NCBI RefSeq assembly: GCF_900696085.1
Contig: NZ_CAADFC020000033.1
Coordinates: forward strand, 186,001 to 250,000
DNA: 64,000 nucleotides
Reading direction: 5' to 3'
DNA from: Bradyrhizobium ivorense
GTDB taxonomy: Bacteria > Pseudomonadota > Alphaproteobacteria > Rhizobiales > Xanthobacteraceae
The notes under the pieces: model-generated
The model's database searches: none
Told to the model about the DNA's origin: nothing
The model's input: the letters and a program-made list of their open reading frames with translations, nothing else
Made by a program: the position numbers and the translations under genes
In this document: in pieces, positions 1 through 8,591 of the stretch
Layout: every line of letters starts with the position of its first letter
How positions within the stretch are numbered: position 1 is the stretch's first letter

Positions 1-530
1 TGGCCGAAATTATAGTCGGCGGCGATGACGTAAACCTTCTTGCCGAATTTCTGGACCATCCACGGAATTAGCGTCGAGAACTGCTGCTCGGGCACCGCGC
101 CCATGCTGACCATGCTGGCGTCGCAGACCCCGCCCTCATACTGGTTGGTGTAGAAATATGGCGTGGTGGTGCGATCCACGATCGGCCGCAGCGCCTCGCG
201 CGAGGCCGAAGTGATGCCGCCGATCAGCACGTCGACCTTGTCGCGGTTGAGCAACCGCCGGCCGAATTCCTGGTACCGCGCATTGTCGCCCTGCGGATCG
301 AGATGGATAAGTTCGATCTGCCGCCCGAGGATGCCGCCGCTCTTGTTGATCTCTTCGACCGCAAGCTGCGAGCCGTGCAGCTTCGGCATGCCCATGAATG
401 CCAGGTCGCCGGAGACGTCTTCGAGCAGACCGATCTTCAGCGGCGGCTCGGCCGCCTGAGCGGCACCAATTGCCGCGGTCCCCAGCATTGCACCAAGCAA
501 AGCCATTCCAGCTAGTCGCCCCGAATACAT
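1..530 (-). CDS. ABC transporter substrate-binding protein (branched-chain/amide type), 3' end cut off
   Basis: The gene starts at 530 and runs off the left edge, leaving about 176 N-terminal residues. The first ~26 residues are a typical Sec signal peptide (positive start, Ala/Gly/Leu core, cleavage near AQA-AEPPLKIG). What follows reads like the periplasmic Leu/Ile/Val-binding fold used for amides and urea (KIGLLEDVSGDLAFMG, then GGITSASREAL). It lies just downstream of the formamidase on the same strand, so it probably feeds formamide or short amides to that enzyme; the rest of the importer would lie outside the window. The substrate is inferred from context only. Confidence 0.8.
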   Translation of the reverse strand, partial: MYSGRLAGMALLGAMLGTAAIGAAQAAEPPLKIGLLEDVSGDLAFMGMPKLHGSQLAVEEINKSGGILGRQIELIHLDPQGDNARYQEFGRRLLNRDKVDVLIGGITSASREALRPIVDRTTTPYFYTNQYEGGVCDASMVSMGAVPEQQFSTLIPWMVQKFGKKVYVIAADYNFG

Positions 531-564
531 CGCGAAATCCCCTGTCGTTGAAGGATGTTTGAAG

Positions 565-1563
565 TCACGCCTTGAGGTAGTTCTTCAGGATCGACGCCCC
601 CATCGTGTATTTGGGATCGACCATATTGCCGAGCCGCATGCGGCCCGCCTGGCTGAGCAGCATGTAGGCGTCGATCTCGTCGAAGCCGTAGTCGGCCGCC
701 ATCCATCGCACCAGTTCGCGATAGGCGATGCGCGCCGCGTCCTCGAGCGGGCGCGCGCTGCCGATCGTCATGATGAAGTCGCGCGTCTCGAGCCGCGGCC
801 AGGCAAAACTCCAGTTCTTGATCAGGTCGATCTGCAGCGTCACAGTTGCACGCTGCTCCATCGCGACGCCCGAGAGCTCGCCGTCGCCCTGCGTGGCGTG
901 GCAGTCGCCGACGTAGAGCAGCCCGCCTTCGGTGTGCACCGGAAAATAGATGATCGCGCCAGGCGCGACGTCGGGCAGATCCATGTTGCCGCCGTGATAG
1001 TCGGGCTGCAGCGAGGAGATCGCCTCGATTTCCGGTGAGACGCCGATCGTGCCGATGAACGGCTCGTACGGCAGCGTGATCTTGTCGTTCCAGCGCACCC
1101 CGTTGCGGTCGACATGCAGCTTCTTGACGCGTTCAGGCAGTGGCGGATTGAGCATGGCCGTGGCGGCGGTGCCGACCAACCCGCCGAACTCCGGAATGAT
1201 GCAGGTCGTTCCTGCCGGCTGCGCGCCGCGTGTCTCGACGTCGCGGATGTAGACAGCGAGGCAATCGCCCTTCTTGGCGCCCTTGACCGCAATCGGTCCG
1301 CATTGCGGGTTCAGGTACGGAAAGTTCAGCTTTGCCGTGGGGCTGTCGCTCTCGCTGGTGATGACGCCGCCGAAAGCATCTTCGGTCTCGACGACGACCA
1401 CCCCGCCAGGATCGATCGACAACGTCGGCTTAGCGTATGGGCCGTAGACGTAGTGAAACCCACCCTGCTGCTCGATCGTCAAACCATGGGTCGTGCCGGT
1501 GGCGCCCTTGGCGAGGGCCCGCTTCGCCATGATTGAATTCTTCAACCAGTCTTCTGCGCTCAT
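565..1563 (-). CDS. fmdA: Formamidase/acetamidase (FmdA/AmdA family)
   Basis: This 332-residue cytoplasmic hydrolase belongs to the acetamidase/formamidase family, which releases ammonia from formamide or acetamide. Family hallmarks are visible: an N-terminal beta-rich part (VYGPYAKPTLSIDPGG), CGPIAVKGAKKGD, and GDCHATQGDGELSG in the second half. The frame is open upstream to 1710 but that part overlaps the amidase gene; the start at 1563 has GAGGAG at good spacing, while an internal ATG at 1530 is the alternative. It sits 19 bases behind the amidase gene, so the two are probably one operon. Confidence 0.9.
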   Translation of the reverse strand: MSAEDWLKNSIMAKRALAKGATGTTHGLTIEQQGGFHYVYGPYAKPTLSIDPGGVVVVETEDAFGGVITSESDSPTAKLNFPYLNPQCGPIAVKGAKKGDCLAVYIRDVETRGAQPAGTTCIIPEFGGLVGTAATAMLNPPLPERVKKLHVDRNGVRWNDKITLPYEPFIGTIGVSPEIEAISSLQPDYHGGNMDLPDVAPGAIIYFPVHTEGGLLYVGDCHATQGDGELSGVAMEQRATVTLQIDLIKNWSFAWPRLETRDFIMTIGSARPLEDAARIAYRELVRWMAADYGFDEIDAYMLLSQAGRMRLGNMVDPKYTMGASILKNYLKA

Positions 1564-1582
1564 GCGATAGCTCCTCAAGCTC

Positions 1583-2992
1583 TCAGATACCGGGATGGCG
1601 CTTGTGCCAGTCGGTGACGCGCTGGAATGCGTCGCCGGCGCGGACGAGGCTTGCCTCCTCGAAATGGCGGCCGACAAACTGGAAAGCGACCGGCCCGCCG
1701 TTTGCCGCAAAACCGCCCGGCAGTGTCACCGTCGGACTTCCGGTCATGTCGAACGGACAGGTGAAACGAAGCAGCCCGGCGATGAGCGAGGCGTCCTCGC
1801 CGAGCGCCGCCATCTTGGCGAGCGTAGGCGCGGCAAACGCCTGGGCCGGAACCGCGATAAGATCGACTGTTTCGAACAGAAGCCGCACCGCACCGCGGAA
1901 TGCTTCACGCCGCAGCACGATCTTCTGATAGTCCATGCCGGACTGCTGCCGGCCGAGGTCGAGCAGGCCAGCGAGCGCCGGCCCGTATTCGTCTTTGCGC
2001 GCCGGATAGGTTGCCTCATGCGCGACAGCCACCTCGATGCCGCACAGCGGAAACCAGTCCTCGATCACGGCCTTGGGGTCGGGGAACGTGATATCCCTGA
2101 TTTTCGCGCCCAGATCGGCCGCAACGCGCAGCCCCTCGGCGAGCACCTTGCTCGCGGCCTCGTCGGTTCCTTCACTGGTCCAGCGCCGGTCGACGCCGAT
2201 GGTCACGCCGCGCAGGTCGCCGGACAGGCCGGCGAGATAGTCCGGCACGGGCAGCGGCACCGACGTCGTGTCCTTGGGATCCTGCCCTGCGACCACACTG
2301 AGCATCGCACCGCAATCAACAGCGCTGCGCGCCATCGGCCCGATGTGGTCCAGCGTCGCAGCAAGTTCGAACGCGCCGTAGCGGCTGACCCGCCCCCAGG
2401 TCGGCTTCAGCCCGGTGATGCCATTGGCCGCCGAGGGAAAGCGGATCGATCCGCCGGTATCGGTGCCGAGCGATCCGAAGCACAGGCCCGCCGCAGTAGC
2501 GACACCCGAGCCGCTCGAGGATGCGCCGGACCACAGATCCGCGTTCCAGGGATTCTTCGGCGGGTCGATCTGCGGGTGATGATCGGCGTAAGCGCCCTCG
2601 GTCTGCTGCAGCTTGCCGAGGATGACCGCGCCGGCATCCTTCAGCCGTGCCACCACGGTGGCATCCTCGCTCGGGCGGAAGTCGCGGTGAATGGTCATGC
2701 CATGCGCCGCCGGCGCACTCTTGACCCAGCAGAGGTCCTTGATCGCGATCGGGACGCCGTGCAGCGGCCCCTTGATCTTGCCCGACGCGATCTCCTTCTC
2801 GGCCGCGGCCGCCGCCGCGAGCGCCGCATCGGCCATCACATGGGCATAGCTCTTGAGCTTACCGTCGAGCTGCCCGATCCGTTCGAGCACCGCCTTCGTC
2901 ACCTCGACGGGCGACAGCTTCTTCCTTTGGATCTGCTGCCCGACTTCAACCAGTCCGAGATAGTGAAGATCTGTGGTCGCCATCGCATTCAT
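1583..2992 (-). CDS. Amidase (amidase-signature family)
   Basis: The product is about 469 residues and carries the amidase signature fold, hydrolysing an amide to acid and ammonia. The catalytic Ser-cisSer-Lys triad is readable: Lys in PIAIKD (about residue 85), the cis-Ser in SGASSSGSG (about 158-160) and the nucleophile in GTDTGGSIR (about 182). The frame is open to 3061, but that part is low quality; starts at 2992 or 2983 are both possible and neither has a strong ribosome site. It is the first gene of the leftward amide operon and follows a ~260-base leader with a terminator. Exact substrate unknown; GatA function is unlikely because no gatB or gatC is adjacent. Confidence 0.88.
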   Translation of the reverse strand: MNAMATTDLHYLGLVEVGQQIQRKKLSPVEVTKAVLERIGQLDGKLKSYAHVMADAALAAAAAAEKEIASGKIKGPLHGVPIAIKDLCWVKSAPAAHGMTIHRDFRPSEDATVVARLKDAGAVILGKLQQTEGAYADHHPQIDPPKNPWNADLWSGASSSGSGVATAAGLCFGSLGTDTGGSIRFPSAANGITGLKPTWGRVSRYGAFELAATLDHIGPMARSAVDCGAMLSVVAGQDPKDTTSVPLPVPDYLAGLSGDLRGVTIGVDRRWTSEGTDEAASKVLAEGLRVAADLGAKIRDITFPDPKAVIEDWFPLCGIEVAVAHEATYPARKDEYGPALAGLLDLGRQQSGMDYQKIVLRREAFRGAVRLLFETVDLIAVPAQAFAAPTLAKMAALGEDASLIAGLLRFTCPFDMTGSPTVTLPGGFAANGGPVAFQFVGRHFEEASLVRAGDAFQRVTDWHKRHPGI

Positions 2993-3089
2993 CCCCGCGC
3001 TCAATCCGGCGCAAGCGCAGGCGGGCCAATCACCGCGCATGCACCACCGGCTTGGCGACACGGATGCATCGCCAATGTGTTTGGCAGCA

Positions 3090-3127
3090 AAAGAAAAAAG
3101 CCACCCGCACCTCGGAAACGAGGTGGC
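3090..3127 (-). terminator. Intrinsic terminator/attenuator in the amidase leader
   Basis: On the minus strand GCCACC pairs with GGTGGC, followed at once by a T-rich run (TTTTTTCTTTT). The intervening bases can instead form CACCTCG-TTTC-CGAGGTG, which uses the same left arm, so the two folds exclude each other. The T run exists only on the minus strand. The element lies about 100 bases before the amidase start and well inside its leader, where an AmiR-type antiterminator would act. Confidence 0.7.
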
Positions 3128-3131
3128 GAAT

Positions 3132-3143
3132 GGCTCTAATGCC
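3132..3143 (-). promoter_or_regulatory. Small stem-loop directly 5' of the leader terminator
   Basis: On the minus strand GGC-ATTAGA-GCC makes a 3-bp stem with a 6-base loop beginning with A. ANTAR proteins bind paired short stem-loops with hexanucleotide loops; this loop has A at position 1 but not G at position 4, so it is only a weak candidate. Confidence 0.25.
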
Positions 3144-3259
3144 GCGGCTATGATCTATCGCATGGGGTCCAGGATCGAACGGAGCACTTAGTGCAGGGAC
3201 CAGGACGTCATAGGCCGGATCGACGCACGCAAGGTTCGACAGGAAACCCGTAGGAGAAA

Positions 3260-3289
3260 ATTCTAAGGAAGTGTCCGGCGCATTGTCAA
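3260..3289 (-). promoter_or_regulatory. Sigma-70 type promoter for the amidase operon
   Basis: Reading the minus strand, TTGACA (3289-3284) is followed after 18 bases by TAGAAT (3265-3260). This is the best promoter match in the divergent spacer and would start RNA near 3252, giving a leader of about 260 bases that includes the terminator. Confidence 0.6.
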
Positions 3290-3401
3290 CGAGGCGAGCT
3301 GCACAAATTTCGCGATGTGCATGCGCAGCAATTCGGCATGACCTCTTGCACCGGCATCGGCGAAGATGGTTTCCTGTATCCCTCGCCGCCGAAGGCCTTC
3401 A

Positions 3402-4565
3402 ATGACAAAGCCGTCCATTCCAGTTGGCATCATCTGCTCGCAGCACGGGCCCTATCAGGCGATGGGGCGCGAGATCCTGAAGAGCACGCTGATGGCGGTC
3501 GACGAGATCAACAACCAGGCCGAGTTCGACTTCACCGTTACCGCCCATGTCCGCGATCCGCGCGGCGTCATTGCGGAGTATCACACGGTCTGCGACGACC
3601 TCATTCGCAACGTCGGCGTGGAGCACATTATCGGCTGCTACACCTCGGCTTCGCGCAAGCAGGTGTTGCCGATCGTTGAGCGTACGGATCGTCTGCTGTG
3701 GTATCCCGCGCGATACGAGGGCTTCGAGTGCTCCGACAACGTCATCTATGTCGGCGCCTCACCCAACCATAACGTACTGCCGCTGGTGCGTTACGTTCTG
3801 GACAATTTGTCGCGCGAGATATTCTGTGTCGGCTCCAACTATGTCTGGACCTGGGAGACCAATCGGGTCACCCGCGAGCTCGTGACTGCATCGGGCGGGC
3901 GAATTGTCGCCGAACGGCTGCTTGAGCTCGGCGAAAGCGCGGTCGGACACATCGTCGACGAGATTGTGCGCCGCCGGCCGCCGGTGGTGTTCAACACGCT
4001 GGTCGGCAGCTCGAGCTACGACTTCATCCGCGCGTTTCACGCCGCAACCACGGCGGCCGGCCTCGACATCCCGATGTTGAGCTGCAGCCTGTGCGAGCCT
4101 GAGCTCAAGATCGTCGGATCCGCATCGGCCGGATGCATCACCTCATCGGCCTATTTCGAAAGCATTCGCCTGCCCGAGAACCGCGCCTTCGTCGCACGCT
4201 GGAAGGCGCGCTATGGCGACGACAGCAGTCCCTCCGTCGACGGCCAATCGGCCTATGTCGCGGTCTATCTCTTGGCGCGCGCGCTGCAGCGCGCTGGCGC
4301 GTCCAACATCGGCGAGGTCAGACGCGCCGCTGCCGGATTTCGCTACAATTCGCCGCAGGGCCCGGTGTGGATCGACGGCGGCAACAATCATTGCGTCCTG
4401 ACGCCGCGGCTCGCCGTGTCCAACGCCGATGGACAGTTTGATATCTTCTGGGAAGCTGACGCACCGGTAAAGCCTGATCCCTATCTGACGCAGCTCGACG
4501 TCGCCGTCAGTCCCGCAAGGGACGGAGCCTCGCCGAATGCGCCGCATTTGCGGGTGGTGAAATGA
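3402..4565 (+). CDS. amiC: AmiC-like amide-sensing negative regulator
   Basis: This 387-residue protein has the periplasmic-binding fold of the amide/urea type but no signal peptide, as expected for cytoplasmic AmiC, which binds short amides and releases AmiR. Typical segments are VGIICSQHGPYQAMGREIL at the N-terminus, GCYTSASRKQVLPIVE and LLWYPARYEG. The frame is open from 3366, but alignment with the family favours ATG 3402. Its stop overlaps the start of amiR in ATGA, indicating translational coupling. It is divergent from the amidase operon it most likely controls. Confidence 0.85.
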   Translation: MTKPSIPVGIICSQHGPYQAMGREILKSTLMAVDEINNQAEFDFTVTAHVRDPRGVIAEYHTVCDDLIRNVGVEHIIGCYTSASRKQVLPIVERTDRLLWYPARYEGFECSDNVIYVGASPNHNVLPLVRYVLDNLSREIFCVGSNYVWTWETNRVTRELVTASGGRIVAERLLELGESAVGHIVDEIVRRRPPVVFNTLVGSSSYDFIRAFHAATTAAGLDIPMLSCSLCEPELKIVGSASAGCITSSAYFESIRLPENRAFVARWKARYGDDSSPSVDGQSAYVAVYLLARALQRAGASNIGEVRRAAAGFRYNSPQGPVWIDGGNNHCVLTPRLAVSNADGQFDIFWEADAPVKPDPYLTQLDVAVSPARDGASPNAPHLRVVK

Positions 4566-5146
4566 GCAAGCCGTCTTCATTTTCGCTGCGCGGGCGCAAG
4601 GCGCTCCTTGTCATCAAGGACGAACGCGACGCCTCGATCGTCAAACGTCAGTTCGAACGCCTCGGCATCGACATCGTCGCATCGGAGCCCGGCGGCGTCA
4701 TCGGCGGCCGCCCTGATATCGCGCTGGTCGACGATGAATTCCTGCCGCTGGCCTCGCCTGCACAGCGCAAGTTCCTTGCCGGATGCCCAATCATCGCGTT
4801 GGTCGGCACCGAGACGCCCAGCCGCCTGAAGCTGGTGCTTGAGCTAGATCCGGCATCCTTCCTGATCAAGCCATTGCGCTCGGCTGGCATTTACGCTGCG
4901 CTCGTCATGGCATTGGAAAAGAACGAGCGCACCAACGAGCTGAAGCAGCAGGTCTTCAAGCTTGAACAGCGTCTTCGCTCGCGCCGGATTGTGCTAGCTG
5001 CCGTCCTTCAGGTCATGCACTCTCGTGCGCTGGCGGAGCCGGCCGCATTTGCACTAATTCGGCGAACCGCCATGGAGCAGCGCAAGACCATCGAGGAAAT
5101 TTCTGCGGAGATCACCATGAACGGCTGCCTGCCTCGCGCCGGCTAG
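4562..5146 (+). CDS. amiR: AmiR-like ANTAR-domain transcription antiterminator
   Basis: The 194-residue product has an N-terminal pseudo-receiver domain (LLVIKDERDASIVKRQFERL; no convincing phospho-acceptor context), a coiled-coil linker (NERTNELKQQVFKLEQRLRS) and a C-terminal ANTAR domain (VLQVMHSRALAEPAAFALIR, then TAMEQRKTIEEIS). In Pseudomonas aeruginosa AmiR binds the amidase leader RNA and prevents termination, held back by AmiC. The overlap with amiC and the terminator in the amidase leader both fit that scheme. Confidence 0.85.
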   Translation: MSKPSSFSLRGRKALLVIKDERDASIVKRQFERLGIDIVASEPGGVIGGRPDIALVDDEFLPLASPAQRKFLAGCPIIALVGTETPSRLKLVLELDPASFLIKPLRSAGIYAALVMALEKNERTNELKQQVFKLEQRLRSRRIVLAAVLQVMHSRALAEPAAFALIRRTAMEQRKTIEEISAEITMNGCLPRAG

Positions 5147-5235
5147 ACCAGCGCTCGATCTCGCGCGGCACACAACCGACTGTGTCGGCTGACCCGATGC
5201 CGAGGTTCGGGCCGGGACGCAAATTATTTCCGGCG

Positions 5236-5610
5236 TCAAGATGGCGGTGCAATATAGTCACTGCCGTCGGGTAGTTCTGCGAACTCGAACCTGAAGAACC
5301 GGGTCGCCAGAAAATAGAGGCCGATGGAAAAAAGCACGGTGTAGGGAAACCAATAGAGCGGCCAGTCGACGTAGCCGACCTGGACCTGGCCGGCTCCGGT
5401 CAGGAAATCGACCATCACCGGATTGGGTGCAGCTCCGGTGAGCACGCCTAGTCCGGTCACCGACGGCAGAATCCAAGCGAGAAGGAGCATGGCCTTGCCG
5501 ATCTGACTGCTGCGCGGAAGGCCAACAGCCTCGGTCAACCCGATCACGATCGGAACGAGCGTCGCCGCACGCGATAAGGCCGAAACCAACCATTGATGCG
5601 TTGCACTCAC
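5236..5610 (-). pseudogene. Remnant of an SLC13/DASS-type anion transporter
   Basis: This 124-residue frame resembles an internal piece of a sodium/dicarboxylate-sulfate symporter (SLC13/CitT superfamily): hydrophobic helices around VPIVIGLTEAVGLPRSS, the loop GAAPNPVMVDFLT, and two further helices. Full-length family members have about 450-500 residues, so both ends are missing. There is no clear ribosome site and no partner gene. I read it as a decayed fragment; a short membrane protein is the alternative. Confidence 0.55.
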
Positions 5611-5758
5611 TGAACATCGGGCACATCGCTCTTCTTTGCCTACCGCTCAAAAGTGCATAGGGCGCTTGCGGTGCCGCCTATCTCTCACTCGGTTCGTCGT
5701 GAGCCTTCGCGAGAGCGTTGGGCTTGGTGCGCCATCGCAAGACATCTGGAATAATCGA

Positions 5759-7147
5759 TCAATCTGCGCCCGCGGATGGCAGGCGTATCGTTACTCGAAG
5801 TCCGCCGAGTGGAGACCGGTCCAAAGTAAGGGATCCGGCGTAAAGCTCGGCTAGCTCGCGCGTGATCGACAGGCCGAAGCCAAATCCCGGAGAGCTTTCG
5901 TCGAGCCGTTGGCCGGCCTGCATCGCCTGCGACATCTGCTCTGGCGAAAGTCCTGGTCCATCGTCCTCGACGACGAGAACGACGCTCCGCGTCTCTTCGC
6001 GAGATCCGACCGCGATTTTGCTGCGGCACCAGGAAAAAGCGTTCTCCAGCACGTTACCCAGCATTTCGTCGACGTCTTGCTGTTCACAGGCCACCGCGAG
6101 GCCGGCTGGTATGTGGTTGGCGAAATCGATCGCCTTGTCGGCGTTCACTTTGCCGAGGACGAGACCGAGATCCGCGACCCGTGGCGCGATCGCCGTTCTG
6201 GTCCGAACCGGACCGCCAAGTGCGGCCGATCGGGCGCGACCCAGATGATGCCGGATGCGCCGGTCCATCAACACGACGAGGCCATGAAGATCCTCGGAGC
6301 CCGGGGTTTGCTTCTGAAGCGCGATCGCCAGCGTCGCGAGCGGCGTTTTCAGGCCGTGGGCCAGATTCGAAACGTGTTTGCGCGCCCGCTCCAGGTTGGT
6401 GGCGTTCTGAACCAGCAGCGCATTGAGTTCTGCCGCCAGTGGCTGCACCTCGCCCGGCTGCGCGTCAGGCACATTGTCACGAAGTCCAGCTCTCACATCG
6501 GCGACAGCTTGACGAAGTCGTTCGAGGGGACGCAATCCCAGGCGAACCTGGATCAGCATCGCTGAGATCAATGCGATGCCGAGCGCCGCGAGCGACAGGG
6601 CCAATGTACGCATCGCTTCCCACAACGGCCCGCGCACCGCGTCTCTCGGAGCGGAGGCCACGATCCTGACGGGGGCACCGGACACCGCCACATCGAGGAT
6701 GCGGAAGTGAAGCATGCGGTCGTATGGGCCCTTGCCGTCGGCAGGCAGCGGGTGTTCTCGCGGAGGCGGATCGTCGCCGATCGGGGGAGGCGGCGGGGGC
6801 GGCAAGGGTCTGCTGCTGATGTCGGGCGGAGCCAGATCCGCCGCCTCGAGCGACCGCGACCGTAAGACATTCTTTGGTCCGGAAATCTGCCAGTACCAGC
6901 CGTGTCGGCGCCGGTCGAACGGCGGTCCGTCGGCGGATCCCACGAGACGCATGTTGCCGCCGCCATCGGCTTCAAGCATAGAGGCGAGGAAGAGAATCTG
7001 CGCGTCGAGCCTCTGATCGATCTGTCCCTGCACGAAACGATGCAGCACGAATGATATCAGGATCGCGGAAACGATCAGGGCCGCGGTGATGAACACTCCG
7101 GCTCCGATCATGAGGCGCCGGCCGAGCGATGCCTTCCGGCTCATCAT
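5759..7147 (-). CDS. Sensor histidine kinase (PhoQ-like)
   Basis: The 462-residue kinase has TM1 at about 11-36, a periplasmic region of about 145 residues with a Pro-rich stretch (PLPPPPPPPIGDDPPP), TM2 at about 181-203, a HAMP-like segment, the phospho-acceptor His264 in NLAHGLKTPLATL, an N-box (LGNVLENAF) and ATP-lid glycines (DDGPGLS, GFGFGLSI). It would phosphorylate the response regulator just upstream. The genes overlap in ATGATGA, and a second Met three bases on is an alternative start. The signal is unknown; similar kinases sense divalent cations or envelope stress. Confidence 0.9.
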   Translation of the reverse strand: MMSRKASLGRRLMIGAGVFITAALIVSAILISFVLHRFVQGQIDQRLDAQILFLASMLEADGGGNMRLVGSADGPPFDRRRHGWYWQISGPKNVLRSRSLEAADLAPPDISSRPLPPPPPPPIGDDPPPREHPLPADGKGPYDRMLHFRILDVAVSGAPVRIVASAPRDAVRGPLWEAMRTLALSLAALGIALISAMLIQVRLGLRPLERLRQAVADVRAGLRDNVPDAQPGEVQPLAAELNALLVQNATNLERARKHVSNLAHGLKTPLATLAIALQKQTPGSEDLHGLVVLMDRRIRHHLGRARSAALGGPVRTRTAIAPRVADLGLVLGKVNADKAIDFANHIPAGLAVACEQQDVDEMLGNVLENAFSWCRSKIAVGSREETRSVVLVVEDDGPGLSPEQMSQAMQAGQRLDESSPGFGFGLSITRELAELYAGSLTLDRSPLGGLRVTIRLPSAGAD

Positions 7148-7809
7148 GGGGATCCCGAGTTGAGCTTGTAGCCGCGGCCCCTTTCGGTCTCGATCAGTGC
7201 CTTGCCGACCTTGCGCCGGAGCCGCGCAACGATCACTTCGATGGAATTCGAATCCGTCCCGACGTCGCCCTCATAGACCTTTTCCGACAGCAGGCCTCGC
7301 TCGACCACGGTATCCTTGCGCAGGATCAGGCATTCGAGAACACGCCACTCCAACCCCGTCAGTTTCAACGGCAGTCCATCGAGCTCGAACACACCGGTTT
7401 GCGTTTCGAAGCTCAGGGGTCCGCAGGAAATTCGCGGCGCAGCATGCCCGGAGGCGCGACGGACCAGCGCGCGAAGGCGCATGACCAATTCCTCGATCCG
7501 GAATGGCTTGGTGAGATAGTCATCGGCCCCGGCCTTGAAGCCTTCCACTTTGTCGGTCCAGCCGTCGCGCGCAGTCAGGATCAGCACCGGCAGATGCCGG
7601 CCCTGCTTCCGCCAACCGCGCAGCACCTCGGCGCCGGGCACCTTGGGCAGCCCGAGATCGAGCACCGCGGCATCGTAGGACTCGGTTTCGCCGAGGTGCT
7701 GTCCGTCCTCGCCGTTGGCGGCGATGTCGACCGCGAAATTCTCCTCGCGCAAGGCTCGGGCGATCTCTTGCGCGAGCAGGCGATCGTCTTCGACCAGAAG
7801 GATTTTCAT
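7144..7809 (-). CDS. OmpR/PhoP-family response regulator
   Basis: The 221-residue regulator has a receiver domain with acidic pocket ED at 8-9, phospho-acceptor Asp51 (VLDLGLPK) and Lys101 (LTKPF), then a winged-helix DNA-binding domain (LTGLEWRVLECLILRKD, ending RGRGYKLNSG). ATG 7809 is chosen because receiver domains begin with MKILLVEDD; the frame is open 35 codons further. It heads a leftward pair with the kinase and is divergent from the OB-fold gene at 7933, a plausible target. Confidence 0.92.
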   Translation of the reverse strand: MKILLVEDDRLLAQEIARALREENFAVDIAANGEDGQHLGETESYDAAVLDLGLPKVPGAEVLRGWRKQGRHLPVLILTARDGWTDKVEGFKAGADDYLTKPFRIEELVMRLRALVRRASGHAAPRISCGPLSFETQTGVFELDGLPLKLTGLEWRVLECLILRKDTVVERGLLSEKVYEGDVGTDSNSIEVIVARLRRKVGKALIETERGRGYKLNSGSP

Positions 7810-7855
7810 TCGGCTTACACCTCGGACCGGAACTAGGCGCCCAAGCTTAACCCAA

Positions 7856-7875
7856 CCTGAACGGAACGGTTCAGG
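7856..7875. promoter_or_regulatory. Inverted repeat in the divergent spacer of the two-component system
   Basis: CCTGAAC and GTTCAGG form perfect 7-bp arms around GGAACG, midway between the response regulator and the divergent OB-fold gene. It could be an operator for either direction; OmpR-family proteins more often use direct repeats, so this is tentative. Confidence 0.35.
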
Positions 7876-7932
7876 CTGGATTGGGGACGGTGCCCTAGGC
7901 TCCAGGTATCGCAATCACGAAAGGAGCGCTCA

Positions 7933-8556
7933 ATGACCGAAAGCGATGCACAGAGGGATGCGAGCCCCTCGCTGCCCGGACGCCGGCAGACCCGGCATCA
8001 TGGCCTGTTGGCAGGGGCCGCGCTTGCCGTGCTTGCCGCCGGCGCGGCTGCCGGTGCCGGCGGCGTTCGCGTCGCCCAGAATTGGCAGCCGCGAAGCATC
8101 ATGCTGTTACGGCCAACCGCGATCGAGAGGTTGCAGTCCGGCCCGTCTGCAGTCAGGGGCAACGTGGCTGAGATCTTCGGCCACCTGTTCGTCGTCGAAG
8201 ACGGCAGCGGCCGCGCACTGGTCGACCTCGGACCGCGTGGAGATAACGCCGACGTCGTCACCAAGGGAGAGACGGTTACGATTCAGGGCATGTTCGATCA
8301 GGGGATCATCCACGCTCAGATCGTATCGCATGCCGACGGCCGCACGGAAGCGTTCGGTCCTCCGCCGCATCCGCCTCGCGGGGCGCCCCCACCTCCTCCG
8401 CGGGCCGATGCGCCGCCAACCCCGCCTCCTCCAGGGGCGCCGCCTCCGCCACCGCGGGCCGACGCTCCGCTACCTCCTCCTCCGGGGGCACCGCCTCCGC
8501 CGCCGCGGGCTGACGCTCCGCCACCTCCGCCTCCTCCGGGACTCAAGGCGCTGTGA
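7933..8556 (+). CDS. Exported OB-fold-like protein with proline-rich repeat tail
   Basis: The 207-residue product has a short cytoplasmic lead, one hydrophobic segment at about 24-45 (signal anchor or peptide), a compact beta-rich domain at about 65-135 (VRGNVAEIFGHLFVVEDGSG) reminiscent of bacterial OB-folds, and a tail of repeated GAPPPPPRADAP-type units. GGAG sits about 8 bases before the ATG. The next gene has a related domain (SGKIVHVFAHRFVVQ), so they look like an ancient duplication. I know no function; location next to an envelope-type two-component system suggests a periplasmic role. Confidence 0.7.
   Translation: MTESDAQRDASPSLPGRRQTRHHGLLAGAALAVLAAGAAAGAGGVRVAQNWQPRSIMLLRPTAIERLQSGPSAVRGNVAEIFGHLFVVEDGSGRALVDLGPRGDNADVVTKGETVTIQGMFDQGIIHAQIVSHADGRTEAFGPPPHPPRGAPPPPPRADAPPTPPPPGAPPPPPRADAPLPPPPGAPPPPPRADAPPPPPPPGLKAL
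8379..8545 (+). repeat. In-frame proline-rich tandem repeat
   Basis: Units of about 51-54 bases encoding GAPPPPPRADAP plus a variable Pro run are repeated three times and then end in a partial unit. All units keep the reading frame, so length changes would alter only the tail of the protein. Confidence 0.75.
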
Positions 8557-8591
8557 CCGAATGACGAATGGATGAAAACCAGGAGACCAGG

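Noticed and set aside
1595..3139. 514-residue plus-strand frame opposite the amidase
   Set aside because: Arg/Gly/Ala-rich mirror of a well-supported gene; no ribosome site, no domain.
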